From positions 10,168,001-10,232,000 of the forward strand of contig NZ_JADBGF010000001.1 of the NCBI RefSeq assembly GCF_014873495.1: a DNA stretch of 64,000 nucleotides, in the 5' to 3' direction. Below are positions 8,617 through 16,917 of this stretch, piece by piece. Each line of letters begins with the position of its first letter. Position 1 is the first letter of the stretch. The notes under the pieces were generated by a model. That model was not told the DNA's origin and ran no database searches. It was given only the letters and a program-made list of their open reading frames with translations. The translations under genes and the position numbers were made by a program. The stretch is from Streptomyces stelliscabiei. GTDB lineage: Bacteria; Actinomycetota; Actinomycetes; Streptomycetales; Streptomycetaceae.

Positions 8617-9135
8617 ATGACCCCCGAGGAGCAGGAACTGATCATGGGCCTGGCGGTCGGACTGGGTGATGGTCCGACGCGCACGCTCGACGAGGTGCTC
8701 GCCCACTTCGGCGAGTCCGACGGCGAGGCCCTGGCGCTGAGGCTGCTCCGGGACGCCATGGAGCGCCAGGACGCCGACGACGTCGAGATGGCGCTGATCC
8801 TCCATGCCGCCGCCGACGCCTCGGTCGAGGAGTTCCTGGAGGCGTTGACCGAGTTGCTCCCCGCCGACTGGCACAGGGACCACGAGGACATCGTCAGGAT
8901 GCTGGGCCGCCTCCGCTCGCCCCGTACGGTGCCGACGCTGGCCCTGGCGACCCACTGGGTTCCCGAGCATCTGGACTGGGACGAGAACCGGGCGCTCGCG
9001 GTGAAGGCGATCTGGGCTCTCGGCGCCATTCCCGGCCCGGAGGCCCGGGACGCCCTCGAAGGCTTGCGCGACGACGAGAACAAGATCGTCCGCGAGAACG
9101 CGCTGAATCAACTCGCACGCCGCGGCGAACTCTGA
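8617..9135 (+). CDS. HEAT-repeat-like helical protein
   Basis: A 172-residue, strongly acidic, all-helical protein starting MTPEEQELIMGLAVGLGDG. The C-terminal half has HEAT/PBS-lyase-like helical hairpins: VRMLGRLRSPRTVPTLALA, then ALAVKAIWALGAIPGPEARD and KIVRENALNQLARRG. Such repeats form protein-protein interaction scaffolds; no catalytic motif is visible. The ATG at 8617 follows a GGAGG at about 8602 and gives a sensible N-terminus, whereas the longer open frame upstream lacks coding character. It stands alone between debris regions; its partner is unknown. Confidence 0.75.
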   Translation: MTPEEQELIMGLAVGLGDGPTRTLDEVLAHFGESDGEALALRLLRDAMERQDADDVEMALILHAAADASVEEFLEALTELLPADWHRDHEDIVRMLGRLRSPRTVPTLALATHWVPEHLDWDENRALAVKAIWALGAIPGPEARDALEGLRDDENKIVRENALNQLARRGEL

Positions 9136-9164
9136 CCGCGGAGTCGTAGCCGCCGCTCCGTCGG

Positions 9165-9575
9165 AGCGAATGGAGGTTTCCGGCTGCTCGGGGCAGGCGG
9201 TCCACAGGCCGGCTCCCGCCTGCCGGGCGGCGTCCTCGGAGTCAGAGATCCTGGGCCAGTACTTGTCGTTGGGCGGGAAGAGGACCGCCTCGGCGTGACC
9301 GCTGCGGACAAGGGACTGGTTGACGAAGGCGCCCTGCTCGTTCCGCACGTACAGCAGGTACCGGTCATAGCGGTCGGTGAGGTCGACGTCCCGTTCGGCG
9401 CGGACGCGGCTGCCCGGCGGTAGGAGCGTGGCCGTGCGGCCAGTGACGTCGTCGGCGAAACAGGCACCGCGCTCCGGAGTGTCGATCTCCAGAAGCCGGA
9501 CCCGGGCCACGGTGTCCTTCGGCGGGACCTCGCCGTCGCCGCGCACCTCGAGGGTGTCACCGTCGATCGTAATGG
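9165..9575 (-). pseudogene. Thermonuclease-family (SNase-like) protein, truncated at both ends
   Basis: Minus-strand frame of about 135 residues with thermonuclease-fold motifs: IDGDTLEV, VRLLEIDTPERG, DRYDRYLLYV, SLVRSGHAEAVLFPPNDKYW and DAARQAGAGLW. Staphylococcal-nuclease-like secreted enzymes need these Asp/Arg/Glu residues for Ca2+-dependent DNA/RNA hydrolysis. The N-terminus (signal peptide and first strands) is missing: the frame starts abruptly next to plus-strand glycosidase debris near 9573. The C-terminus runs on without its usual stop into the neighbouring HEAT gene region. It is probably non-functional. Confidence 0.65.
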
Positions 9576-9712
9576 CACCGCGGGCTGGTCTGGCAACGGT
9601 GAGGGGCTCACGTTCAACGGGTCCGGCACCTGCATCAAGGTGCCGGACAACATCATGAGCGGCATGAACTCGATCACCGTCTCGATGGACTTGCAGCTCG
9701 ATGCCGCCCAGG
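9573..9712 (+). pseudogene. LamG-like domain fragment of a secreted glycosidase
   Basis: The plus-strand frame reads GEGLTFNGSGTCIKVPDNI and SGMNSITVSMDLQLDA, the start of a laminin-G/concanavalin-like domain as found in large secreted Streptomyces glycoside hydrolases (arabinofuranosidases, beta-L-arabinofuranosidases). It begins and ends abruptly. Its position upstream of the arabinose operon suggests that an arabinan-degrading enzyme once preceded araB. The joint with the minus-strand nuclease fragment near 9573 is a recombination scar. Confidence 0.45.
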
Positions 9713-9836
9713 CCACGCCGGCGGCGAGAACAGGCCCAGAACGAATCGGAACTGAACTGGCCAGTCCCATTGACGTGCTCTTGGCTGAAACCTATCTTTC
9801 GTTCGTAGTTCATGGTTCGCAATACCGCACGTCGTT

Positions 9837-9846
9837 CGAAATATCG
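9837..9846. promoter_or_regulatory. CGAAATATCG motif, first copy
   Basis: The 10-bp sequence CGAAATATCG within GTTCGAAATATCGGAC recurs exactly 778 bp downstream, just before araB. It lies upstream of the carbohydrate-binding-domain remnant. A shared operator for arabinose-responsive genes (LacI- or GntR-type) is plausible; the regulator is not in this window. Confidence 0.3.
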
Positions 9847-9939
9847 GACTGCGGCCGTCGAAGGGGGCAGCACGTGTTCCGCACCCGCCACTGGTCCACC
9901 GTTCCGCGCTCCGGCGAAGCCTCCGGCAGGAGGCCGGCG

Positions 9940-10590
9940 ATATCTACGGCTGTCGGCCCGCTCTTCCCATCCCAGACCCTCGCTCTCCGAGGCGCCGGCG
10001 CCCTGGCCCTGGACTCCGGTGACAACGCCGCCTTCGACGTGTTCGCTCCGGCCGACGGCTACTGCACCGTGCACGCCGACTACGCATCCACCGCGAGCGG
10101 CACGCTCGGCCTGGCCGGCGACACTGCCGTGACGCCGGCGTCCAGCAGCGGCAGCCCGACGGACAAGACCCTGAAGCTGGGCCTGTCGGCGGGTAACAAC
10201 CGCATCACCGCCGCCGGCCCGTCCAGCGACAGCCTCACCCTGCGCGACCTGCGTGTCACCGGCGGCGTCGACACCACGGGCGCCACGACCTACCAGGCCG
10301 AGGCCGCCACCCGTGCCGGAGCCGCGGCTGTCGCCAACAGCACCTGGGCCTCCCGGCGGCAAGTACGTCGGCAGCGTCGGCAACGGCTCGGGCGACACCC
10401 TCGCCTTCCAGGTGCACGCCCCTGCGGCCGGGCGCTACGTGATGAACGTGCGCTACGCCAACAACCAGGTCTCCGGGTCCGGCAACTGCAACCTTGAGCA
10501 ACTCCTCCGCCTTCGCGCCCGACATCGACAAGGTGACCGTCGCGCCGCTCAACGGCCGGCTTCCCGGCTTCCCGGATCTCACTTTTCGCC
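9940..10590 (+). pseudogene. Carbohydrate-binding-module C-terminal remnant of a glycosidase, frameshifted
   Basis: One frame reads LRGAGALALDSGDNAAFDVF and, further on, TTYQAEAATRAGAAAVANST. After a shift at about 10350 the next frame continues GGKYVGSVGNGSGDTLAFQV and AAGRYVMNVRYANNQ; after another shift near 10490 comes NSSAFAPDIDKVTVAPL. The order AEAAT, SGGKYVG, Y-x-V-R-YAN, APDIDKV is that of a CBM6/CBM35-type sugar-binding module at the end of a secreted hydrolase. Two frameshifts and the missing catalytic part make it a pseudogene. It directly precedes the araB promoter. Confidence 0.55.
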
Positions 10591-10638
10591 TTGTCCATCC
10601 ACTCGAACGACGTACGAAATATCGAACAGAGAGAGCAG
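10591..10638 (+). promoter_or_regulatory. Putative araBAD promoter with CGAAATATCG operator motif
   Basis: TTGTCC at 10591-10596 and TACGAA at 10613-10618, spaced by 16 bp, make an acceptable -35/-10 pair. The second copy of CGAAATATCG (10615-10624) overlaps the -10, a classic repressor position. A weak purine-rich GAGAGAG ribosome binding site precedes the ATG at 10639. Confidence 0.4.
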
Positions 10639-12321
10639 ATGGTGAACGCTGAACACGCGGAACAGCCGCAGTCCGACACCTACGTCATCGGAGTCGACTA
10701 CGGGACGCTGTCCGGACGGGCCATCGTGGTTCGCGTGTCCGACGGCACCGAACTCGCCTCCGCCGACCACCCCTACACCCACGCCGTCCTCGACCGGGAG
10801 CTGCCCGACGGGACCCCGCTGCCGCCCGACTGGGCCCTGCAGGTGCCCTCGGACTACATCGACGTCCTGCGTATCGCCGTACCGGAGGCGCTGGCCCGGG
10901 CCGGTGTGCGGCCGGAGCAGGTCATCGGGATCGGTACGGACTTCACCGCCTGCACGATGCTGCCGGTGCTCACCGACGGCACCCCGCTGTGTGAACTGCC
11001 GCACCTCACCGGCCGCCCGCACGCCTACGTCAAGCTGTGGCGCCACCACGCGGCGCAGGCCCAGGCCGACCGGATCACCGACCTGGCCGCAGAGCGCAAG
11101 GAGCCGTGGCTGAAGCGGTACGGCGGGAAGATCTCCTCGGAGTGGGAGTTCGCCAAGGCACTGCAACTGCTGGAGGAGGACCGGGAGCTCTACGAGCTGA
11201 CCGACCGCTGGATCGAGGCCGCCGACTGGATCGTGTGGCGGCTGTCCGGCACCTACGTCCGCAACGCCTGCACCGCCGGATATAAGGGCCAGTACCAGGA
11301 CGGCACCTACCCTTCCCCCGAGTACCTCGCCGCGCTCAATCCCGGCTTCGCCGACTTCGTGACCACCAAGCTGGACCACCCCATCGGTCAACTGGGCGAT
11401 TTGGCAGGCACGTTGACGGCCGAGGCCGCCGCGTGGACGGGTCTTCCCGAAGGCATCGCGGTCTGCGTCGGCAACGTCGACGCCCATGTGACGGCGCCCG
11501 CCGCCACGGCCGTCGAACCGGGCCGGATGGTGGCCATCATGGGCACCTCGACCTGCCACGTCATGAGCTCCGACCAGTGGGCCGAGGTCCCGGGCATGTG
11601 CGGCGTCGTCGACGGCGGCATCCTGCCCGGCCTGTGGGGCTACGAGGCCGGGCAGAGCGGCGTCGGCGACATCTTCGGCTGGTTCATCCGCACCGGCTTC
11701 CCCGAGTCGTACGCCAAGGAGGCCGCCGCGCTCGGACGGAACGCACACGAACACCTGACGGCACTCGCGGCCGAACAGGAGATCGGCCAGCACGGACTGA
11801 TCGCTCTGGACTGGCAGAGCGGCAACCGCAGCGTCCTGGTCGACCACGACCTCAGCGGAGTCCTGGTGGGCCTGACCCTGTCCACCCTCCCGGAGGACGT
11901 CTACCGGGCGCTGCTGGAAGCCACCGCCTTCGGCACCCGCACCATCATCGAGACATTCGAGACCGCGGGCGTGCCCGTCCACGAACTGATCATCGCGGGC
12001 GGCCTGACGAAGAACGCGCTGCTCATGCAGATCTACGCCGACGTCACCCGCCGACCCCTCGGCGTGATCGACTCTGCCCAGGGACCCGCTCTCGGCTCGG
12101 CGATGCACGCGGCGGTCGCGGCGGGGGCGTACCCGGACATCCGGGCCGCCGCCCGGGCCATGGGCAAGGCGCGTGCGGGCGTCTACCAGCCCGACCCGGA
12201 GCGGGCCGCGGCCTACGACCGGCTGTTCGCCGAATACCAGCTCCTGCACGACTACTTCGGGCGCGGCGCCAACGAGGTCATGCACCGACTACGCCGGATC
12301 CGCGCCGAGGCGTCCGCCTGA
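10639..12321 (+). CDS. araB: Ribulokinase
   Basis: A 560-residue FGGY-family carbohydrate kinase that phosphorylates L-ribulose to L-ribulose 5-phosphate in L-arabinose catabolism. Motifs include the N-terminal ATPase loop VIGVDYGTLSGRAIVVRV, GIGTDFTACTMLP, RPHAYVKLWRHHAAQ and GKISSEWEFAK (ribulokinase-specific), then MGTSTCHVM and AGGLTKNALLMQ in the C-terminal domain. Length matches E. coli AraB (566). The ATG at 10639 is preferred over an upstream TTG because it sits after the predicted promoter. First gene of araB-araA-araD; the next gene begins 64 bp downstream. Confidence 0.97.
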   Translation: MVNAEHAEQPQSDTYVIGVDYGTLSGRAIVVRVSDGTELASADHPYTHAVLDRELPDGTPLPPDWALQVPSDYIDVLRIAVPEALARAGVRPEQVIGIGTDFTACTMLPVLTDGTPLCELPHLTGRPHAYVKLWRHHAAQAQADRITDLAAERKEPWLKRYGGKISSEWEFAKALQLLEEDRELYELTDRWIEAADWIVWRLSGTYVRNACTAGYKGQYQDGTYPSPEYLAALNPGFADFVTTKLDHPIGQLGDLAGTLTAEAAAWTGLPEGIAVCVGNVDAHVTAPAATAVEPGRMVAIMGTSTCHVMSSDQWAEVPGMCGVVDGGILPGLWGYEAGQSGVGDIFGWFIRTGFPESYAKEAAALGRNAHEHLTALAAEQEIGQHGLIALDWQSGNRSVLVDHDLSGVLVGLTLSTLPEDVYRALLEATAFGTRTIIETFETAGVPVHELIIAGGLTKNALLMQIYADVTRRPLGVIDSAQGPALGSAMHAAVAAGAYPDIRAAARAMGKARAGVYQPDPERAAAYDRLFAEYQLLHDYFGRGANEVMHRLRRIRAEASA

Positions 12322-12385
12322 GCGACCCCCTGTACCCGACGGCCCTCGCCTCATCGGTGGTCGTCACCCTGAAAGGAAAACCCTC

Positions 12386-13903
12386 ATGAACACCAGCACC
12401 ACCCCCTACCTCGAGCACGAGATCTGGTTCCTCACCGGAAGCCAGGGCCTGTACGGCGACGACGTCCTGCGTCAGGTGGCCGACCAGTCCCGGAGCATCT
12501 CCGAGACCCTCGGCCGCCCCGGCAAGCTGCCGGTCAGGATCGTGTGGAAACCGGTCCTCACCAACGCCGAGTCGATCCGGCGGATCTGCCAGGAGGCGAG
12601 CGCCTCCGACACCTGCGTGGGCGTGATCGCGTGGATGCACACCTTCTCACCCGCCAAGATGTGGATCGGCGGACTCAGCGCCCTGGACCGGCCGCTGCTG
12701 CACCTGCACACCCAGTACAACCTGTCGCTGCCCTGGCCGAGCATCGACATGGACTTCATGAACCTCAACCAGGCCGCCCATGGCGACCGCGAGTTCGGCC
12801 ACATCGAGTCCCGTGTGGGCATCGACCGCAAGATCGTCGCCGGGCACGCCACCGACCCACGAGTCATCCGACGCGTCTCGGCCTGGGCCCGCGCCGCCGT
12901 CGGCCGCCACACCTCCCGCAGCCTGCGCCTCGCCCGCTTCGGCGACAACATGCGCGATGTCGCCGTCACCGAGGGCGACAAGGTGGAGGCCCAGCTGCGG
13001 TTCGGCTTCTCCGTGAACACCTACGCCGTCAATGATCTCGTCGCCGTCGTGGACGCGGTCGAGGACAAGGTGGCGGCCGAACTCGCGGAGGAGTACGTCG
13101 AGTCGTACGACGTGGTCGCGGCGCTGCGCCCCGGCGGCATCCGCCACGACTCCCTGCTCTACGCGGCCCGTATCGAGGCCGGCCTGCGGACCTTCCTCTC
13201 CGAGGGCGGCTTCACCGCCTTCACCACGAACTTCGAGGACCTCGGCGGCCTGCGCCAACTGCCCGGCCTCGCTGTCCAGCGGCTGATGGCCGACGGCTAC
13301 GGCTTCGGCGGCGAGGGCGACTGGAAGACCTCGGCCCTGCTGCGCACGATGAAGGTCATGGGCGCCGGGCTGCCCGGCGGCACCTCCTTCATGGAGGACT
13401 ACACCTACCACCTCGGCCCCGGCACCCCACGCGTCCTCGGCGCCCACATGCTGGAGGTCTGCCCCTCCATCGCATCCGCCCGCCCTCGCTGCGAGATCCA
13501 TCCCCTCTCCATCGGCGGCCGCGAGGACCCCGTCCGTCTGGTCTTCGACGCGGCGCCCGGAAAAGCGGTCGTCGTCGGCCTCTCCGACCTCGGCGACCGG
13601 TTCCGGCTGACCGCCAACGCCGTGGATGTCATCAGCCCCAGCGAGCCGCTGCACCGCCTGCCGGTGGCCCGCGCCGTGTGGAAGCCCCGCCCCTCTCTCG
13701 CGGAGTCCGCCGAGAGCTGGCTTCTCGCCGGCGCCCCGCACCACACCGTGCTCAGCTCGGCCGTCGACATCGAGACACTCACCGACTACGCCGCCATGAC
13801 CGGCGTCGAGCTGCTCACCATCGACGAGACCACCAGCATCGAGCAGTTCGCCAAGGAAGTCCGCTGGAACGCCGCCTACCACCGCCTCGCCCAAGCCCTG
13901 TGA
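12386..13903 (+). CDS. araA: L-arabinose isomerase
   Basis: A 505-residue cytosolic isomerase converting L-arabinose to L-ribulose, Mn2+-dependent. Clear family blocks: EIWFLTGSQGLYG at the start, VIAWMHTFSPAKMWI, DFMNLNQAAHGDREFG, FGDNMRDVAVTEGDK and MEDYTYHLGPG (metal-site region). Length matches the usual 500. The ATG at 12386 has an AAAGGAAAA ribosome binding site. It lies between araB and araD, so the complete three-enzyme route from L-arabinose to D-xylulose 5-phosphate is present. No transporter or AraR-like regulator is adjacent. Confidence 0.97.
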   Translation: MNTSTTPYLEHEIWFLTGSQGLYGDDVLRQVADQSRSISETLGRPGKLPVRIVWKPVLTNAESIRRICQEASASDTCVGVIAWMHTFSPAKMWIGGLSALDRPLLHLHTQYNLSLPWPSIDMDFMNLNQAAHGDREFGHIESRVGIDRKIVAGHATDPRVIRRVSAWARAAVGRHTSRSLRLARFGDNMRDVAVTEGDKVEAQLRFGFSVNTYAVNDLVAVVDAVEDKVAAELAEEYVESYDVVAALRPGGIRHDSLLYAARIEAGLRTFLSEGGFTAFTTNFEDLGGLRQLPGLAVQRLMADGYGFGGEGDWKTSALLRTMKVMGAGLPGGTSFMEDYTYHLGPGTPRVLGAHMLEVCPSIASARPRCEIHPLSIGGREDPVRLVFDAAPGKAVVVGLSDLGDRFRLTANAVDVISPSEPLHRLPVARAVWKPRPSLAESAESWLLAGAPHHTVLSSAVDIETLTDYAAMTGVELLTIDETTSIEQFAKEVRWNAAYHRLAQAL

Positions 13904-13952
13904 CAGCGGTGCAGCCCAAGAACCGGATCCGTATCCAAGGAGACGACGACAG

Positions 13953-14678
13953 ATGACCGTACGAGTCCGCGACGGCCTGCGCCAAGAGGTGCTGAACGCG
14001 AACCTGGCCATCCCTCAGGTCGGCCTGGCGACGCTGACCTGGGGCAATGTGAGCGGCGTCGACCGTGAGGCAGGCGTCTTCGTCATCAAGCCCTCCGGCG
14101 TGCCCTACGAGGATCTCGCCCTCGACCACCTGGTGACCGTTCGCCTCTCCGACGGCGAGGTGGTCGACGGAGACCTGCGCCCCTCCACCGACACCGAGAC
14201 CCACCGCTGCCTCTACCTGGCTTTCCCCTCCATCGGCGGCGTCACCCACACCCACTCCACCCACGCCGTCGCCTTCGCCCAGGCCCGCCTGGAGATACCG
14301 GTGCTGGGGACCACCCACGCCGACACCTTCAACGGCCCCATCCCCTGCACCCCCGACCTCACCGCCGAGCAGTGCGCGAAGGACTACGAGTACAACACCG
14401 GCCGGGTGATCGTGGACATGCTTAAGGAGGACGACCAGAAGGCCGTGGAGGTACCTGCGGCCATGGTCGCGGGCCACGGCCCGTTCACCTGGGGTGCCAC
14501 CGCCCGCAAGTCCCTCGAACACGCCATCATCTGCGAGGCCGTCGCCGACATCGCCCTCCACACCCTGGCCCTGTCTCCGACCGCCCCGCCGCCCCCGCAC
14601 CTCCTCAACCGCCACTACACCCGCAAACACGGCCCCGACGCCTACTACGGCAACCCCACTCCCGCACCGGCCGGATGA
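13953..14678 (+). CDS. araD: L-ribulose-5-phosphate 4-epimerase
   Basis: A 241-residue class II aldolase-fold enzyme that epimerises L-ribulose 5-phosphate to D-xylulose 5-phosphate. The Zn-binding histidines are visible in GGVTHTHSTHAVAFAQ and in AGHGPFTWG; TWGNVSGVDRE and VIKPSGVPYEDL are family-typical. Length is normal. The ATG at 13953 has an AAGGAG site. It is the last gene of the ara operon, 49 bp after araA. Downstream sequence soon becomes gene debris with no obvious strong terminator. Confidence 0.96.
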   Translation: MTVRVRDGLRQEVLNANLAIPQVGLATLTWGNVSGVDREAGVFVIKPSGVPYEDLALDHLVTVRLSDGEVVDGDLRPSTDTETHRCLYLAFPSIGGVTHTHSTHAVAFAQARLEIPVLGTTHADTFNGPIPCTPDLTAEQCAKDYEYNTGRVIVDMLKEDDQKAVEVPAAMVAGHGPFTWGATARKSLEHAIICEAVADIALHTLALSPTAPPPPHLLNRHYTRKHGPDAYYGNPTPAPAG

Positions 14679-14769
14679 GCGCAGCGGCCGTCCCCGACCG
14701 GTGCGTCAGCGCCGACGGCCCCCGCAAGGGTTCGTCGTCGCCGTCATCCGGTACGGACCGGGCCGGCGG

Positions 14770-14958
14770 CCCTGCCGGTGGCTCTGCACCTGCCCTCACC
14801 CGGCGGACGTCGAAGAGACCTTCGACACGGACAAAGCCGAGAAGCCCCCTGCCGCCCAGCACGCCATCCCCGCACACCGGCCTGCAGCCGACCCGGAGGA
14901 AAAGCTCACCCTCTTCGCGAGCGGCCCGCAGGGGCGCGGGGGCAGGGAGGCACCATGA
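14770..14958 (+). pseudogene. Small conserved-looking protein tail, N-terminus missing
   Basis: The plus-strand frame reads CTCPHPADVEETFDTDKAEK, then HAIPAHRPAADPEEKLTLFA, and stops in an ATGA overlap with the next fragment (ATG at 14955). High GC3 and the coupled overlap indicate a former gene. No start with a ribosome binding site is visible, so it is likely truncated. I cannot name the family. Confidence 0.35.
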
Positions 14959-15110
14959 GGTCCCCGGTACAGGAGACCCTGCCGTTCGAGGACCTGCCGG
15001 AGGTACCGACCGCGTCGCCCTGGTGCCAGCGGTGGCGCGAACGGAGGCACTCGCGGGCGCATGTCCGGGACGGAGGTTTCGACGCCCGCCGCTACACCGT
15101 GGAGGCCCGC
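14955..15110 (+). pseudogene. N-terminal fragment of a conserved actinomycete protein (possibly Mom/GNAT-like)
   Basis: Starts MRSPVQETLPFEDLPEVP with an ATGA overlap to the upstream fragment, followed by SPWCQRWRERRH and GGFDARRYTVE, after which the frame loses coding character. From memory, proteins beginning with a QETLPFE...WRERRH...GGFD-RRY pattern are common on Streptomyces mobile elements and are sometimes annotated as Mom-like acyltransferases. Only about 50 of the expected 250 or so residues remain. Treat the family name as tentative. Confidence 0.35.
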
Positions 15111-15828
15111 AACGGCCATGGTGCTCACATGCACCACACGGCTCTGCGTCGGCGTGGCGGCCGCCCGCACCGGTCGGCCGGGGGCTGCGGCGTGCGGGTG
15201 ACGTCCCCGGCGCACCGTGGAGTATCCCGACCCTGAGAGCTTCCACCCGGGCAGATGGGCCAGAGCGGCCGACCTGCGGTCCGACATCCCGGACGTTCAG
15301 TCGAACGGCTCGTGTCCGCCTCCGGGCCCGACCACAGTGCTGGTCTCCTTCGACACGGGCAAGCTGCGCTCTGCGTCGTCGCCCCGGGCCGTCGGTGACT
15401 GGTTCGGCGCCGGGCGGCAGCGTGCCCCCGGCGAGCATGGAGCTTGGTGTGTCGGGACAAGAAGTGGTCGGAGAGCGGATTGACGATGCCGCGCAAGATC
15501 TCGACGGGCTGCCTGCGGCGACCATCGGCTGAGCAAGTCGGTGACGCGAGGGCGGCGGGCGCACTGCGTCCGTGCCGAAGCGCCCGCGGACTCGTCCGGC
15601 CCCAGCTGTGGAGCAGTAGGCGCACAGTGGGAGCCGTTGCTCGGTCCCGTACGGGCCGTCCGGCCTCTCCAGCGCGGTGTCGCCGAAGGTGGTGTGGGCG
15701 AATCGCCATCCGACACAGCAGATCGGCATGCGTCGTGGCCGTTGTGGCATGGAGCAGGTGACAAGCAGACAAGCGAGGCTCTCGAGCAGCCGCACCGTGG
15801 AGGCGGCGGACTGCGAAGGAGCGATCTC
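15111..15828. other. No intact gene; debris between ara operon remnants and homoserine dehydrogenase
   Basis: About 720 bp with no frame I can support as a gene. A short stretch at 15217-15300 (YPDPESFHPGRW) resembles the post-heme-loop region of a cytochrome P450 but is too short to call. A minus-strand stretch near 15600-15740 reads like coding sequence but matches nothing I know. No clear promoter for the downstream gene was identified; a purine-rich GAAGGAG lies just before its ATG. Confidence 0.4.
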
Positions 15829-16917
15829 ATGGGCCGATACGATCTCGCCCTCATCGGGTTCGGCGGCGTCAATCGCGCGCTTGCCGAGCTGATATCCCGG
15901 AGCGGGGAACGCCTGGCCGAGGAGCTGGGCTTCGCCCTGCGGGTGGTGGCGATCACCGATCTGCGGGCCGGTTCCCTGGTGGACACCGACGGCATCGATC
16001 TGGCGCCGCTGCTGGCCGCCGAACCTGGGGAGCTGAGCTTCGCGGGCCGTGCCGGCGGCAGCGCGGATCCGCGCAACGAGTGGGTGATCCGCGAGGTCCC
16101 GGCCGACATCGTCGTGGAGGCGACGTTCACCGATCCCACCGACGGCGAGCCCGCCCTCTCCCATGTGCGCTGGGCCCTGGAATCGAGCAAGCACGTGTGC
16201 ACCACCAACAAGGGACCGGTCGCACTCGCCGGCCGCGCACTGAAGCAGCTGGCCGCAGAGCGCGGTGTCGGCTTCGAGTTCGAGGGCTCGGTACTCAGCG
16301 GGACCCCCATCCTGCGCACCGTCGAGCGCATGTTCGCCGGCCTTGAGGTCACAGGCGTCCAGGGCATCTTGAACGGCACCTCCAACTACATCCTCGGCCG
16401 CCTCGAAGAGGGCGTCGAGCTGTCGGCGGCCATCGCCGAGGCCCAGGAGCTCGGGTACGCCGAAGCCGATCCCACCGCGGACATCGAAGGCCATGACGTC
16501 CAGCTCAAGGTCATGATCCTGGCCAACGAGGTCCTCGGCGCGGACCTGCGCCGCGAGGACGTCTTCTGCGAGGGCATCTCCGCGATCACCCCCCATGAGG
16601 TGCGGGACGCCGCCTCGAAGGGGCTGCGCTGGAAGCTGGTCGGCTCCGCGGTCCGTCAAGAGGACGGCAGTGTCGATGCCCGCGTCGCCCCGCTGGCCCT
16701 GCCCGCCCAGCACCCGCTCGCCGGGATCTCCGGCCCGGTCAACGCGGTCGCCTTCCACACCGACCTCCTCGGCACCGTCACGGTGTCCGGGCCGGGCGCC
16801 GGGCGCATCGAGACCGCCTACGCCCTGCTGTCGGACATCATCGCCATCCACCAGCGCCACGCGGACGACGACACCGCCCCCACGCGCCCCGTTCTGAAGG
16901 AGACTCACCGTGTCTGA
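15829..16917 (+). CDS. Homoserine dehydrogenase family protein (no ACT domain)
   Basis: A 362-residue NAD(P)-dependent enzyme. The Rossmann start is LALIGFGGVNRALAEL; later come TNKGPVALAG, GVQGILNGTSNYILGRLEEG and the homoserine-dehydrogenase signature LGYAEADPTADIEGHD. The C-terminal ACT regulatory domain of biosynthetic actinobacterial Hom (about 430 aa) is absent, which suggests a catabolic or unregulated enzyme. Its stop overlaps the next gene's start (an aldehyde dehydrogenase) by 8 bp. A simple joint role is oxidation of homoserine to aspartate semialdehyde here, then to aspartate by the partner; this is inference. The ATG at 15829 has a good GAAGGAG site. Confidence 0.85.
   Translation: MGRYDLALIGFGGVNRALAELISRSGERLAEELGFALRVVAITDLRAGSLVDTDGIDLAPLLAAEPGELSFAGRAGGSADPRNEWVIREVPADIVVEATFTDPTDGEPALSHVRWALESSKHVCTTNKGPVALAGRALKQLAAERGVGFEFEGSVLSGTPILRTVERMFAGLEVTGVQGILNGTSNYILGRLEEGVELSAAIAEAQELGYAEADPTADIEGHDVQLKVMILANEVLGADLRREDVFCEGISAITPHEVRDAASKGLRWKLVGSAVRQEDGSVDARVAPLALPAQHPLAGISGPVNAVAFHTDLLGTVTVSGPGAGRIETAYALLSDIIAIHQRHADDDTAPTRPVLKETHRV

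Noticed and set aside
8389..10398. Minus-strand open frame of 669 codons covering the thermonuclease text
   Set aside because: Only the 9165-9575 part has family motifs; the rest is antisense to the HEAT gene, the glycosidase remnants and debris.
15217..15300. Possible cytochrome P450 fragment (YPDPESFHPGRW)
   Set aside because: Too short, with no heme Cys loop nearby; could be chance.
15590..15745. Minus-strand frame with HTTFGDTALERPDGPYGTEQ
   Set aside because: Looks like former coding sequence, but I cannot match it to any family and it has no start or end.
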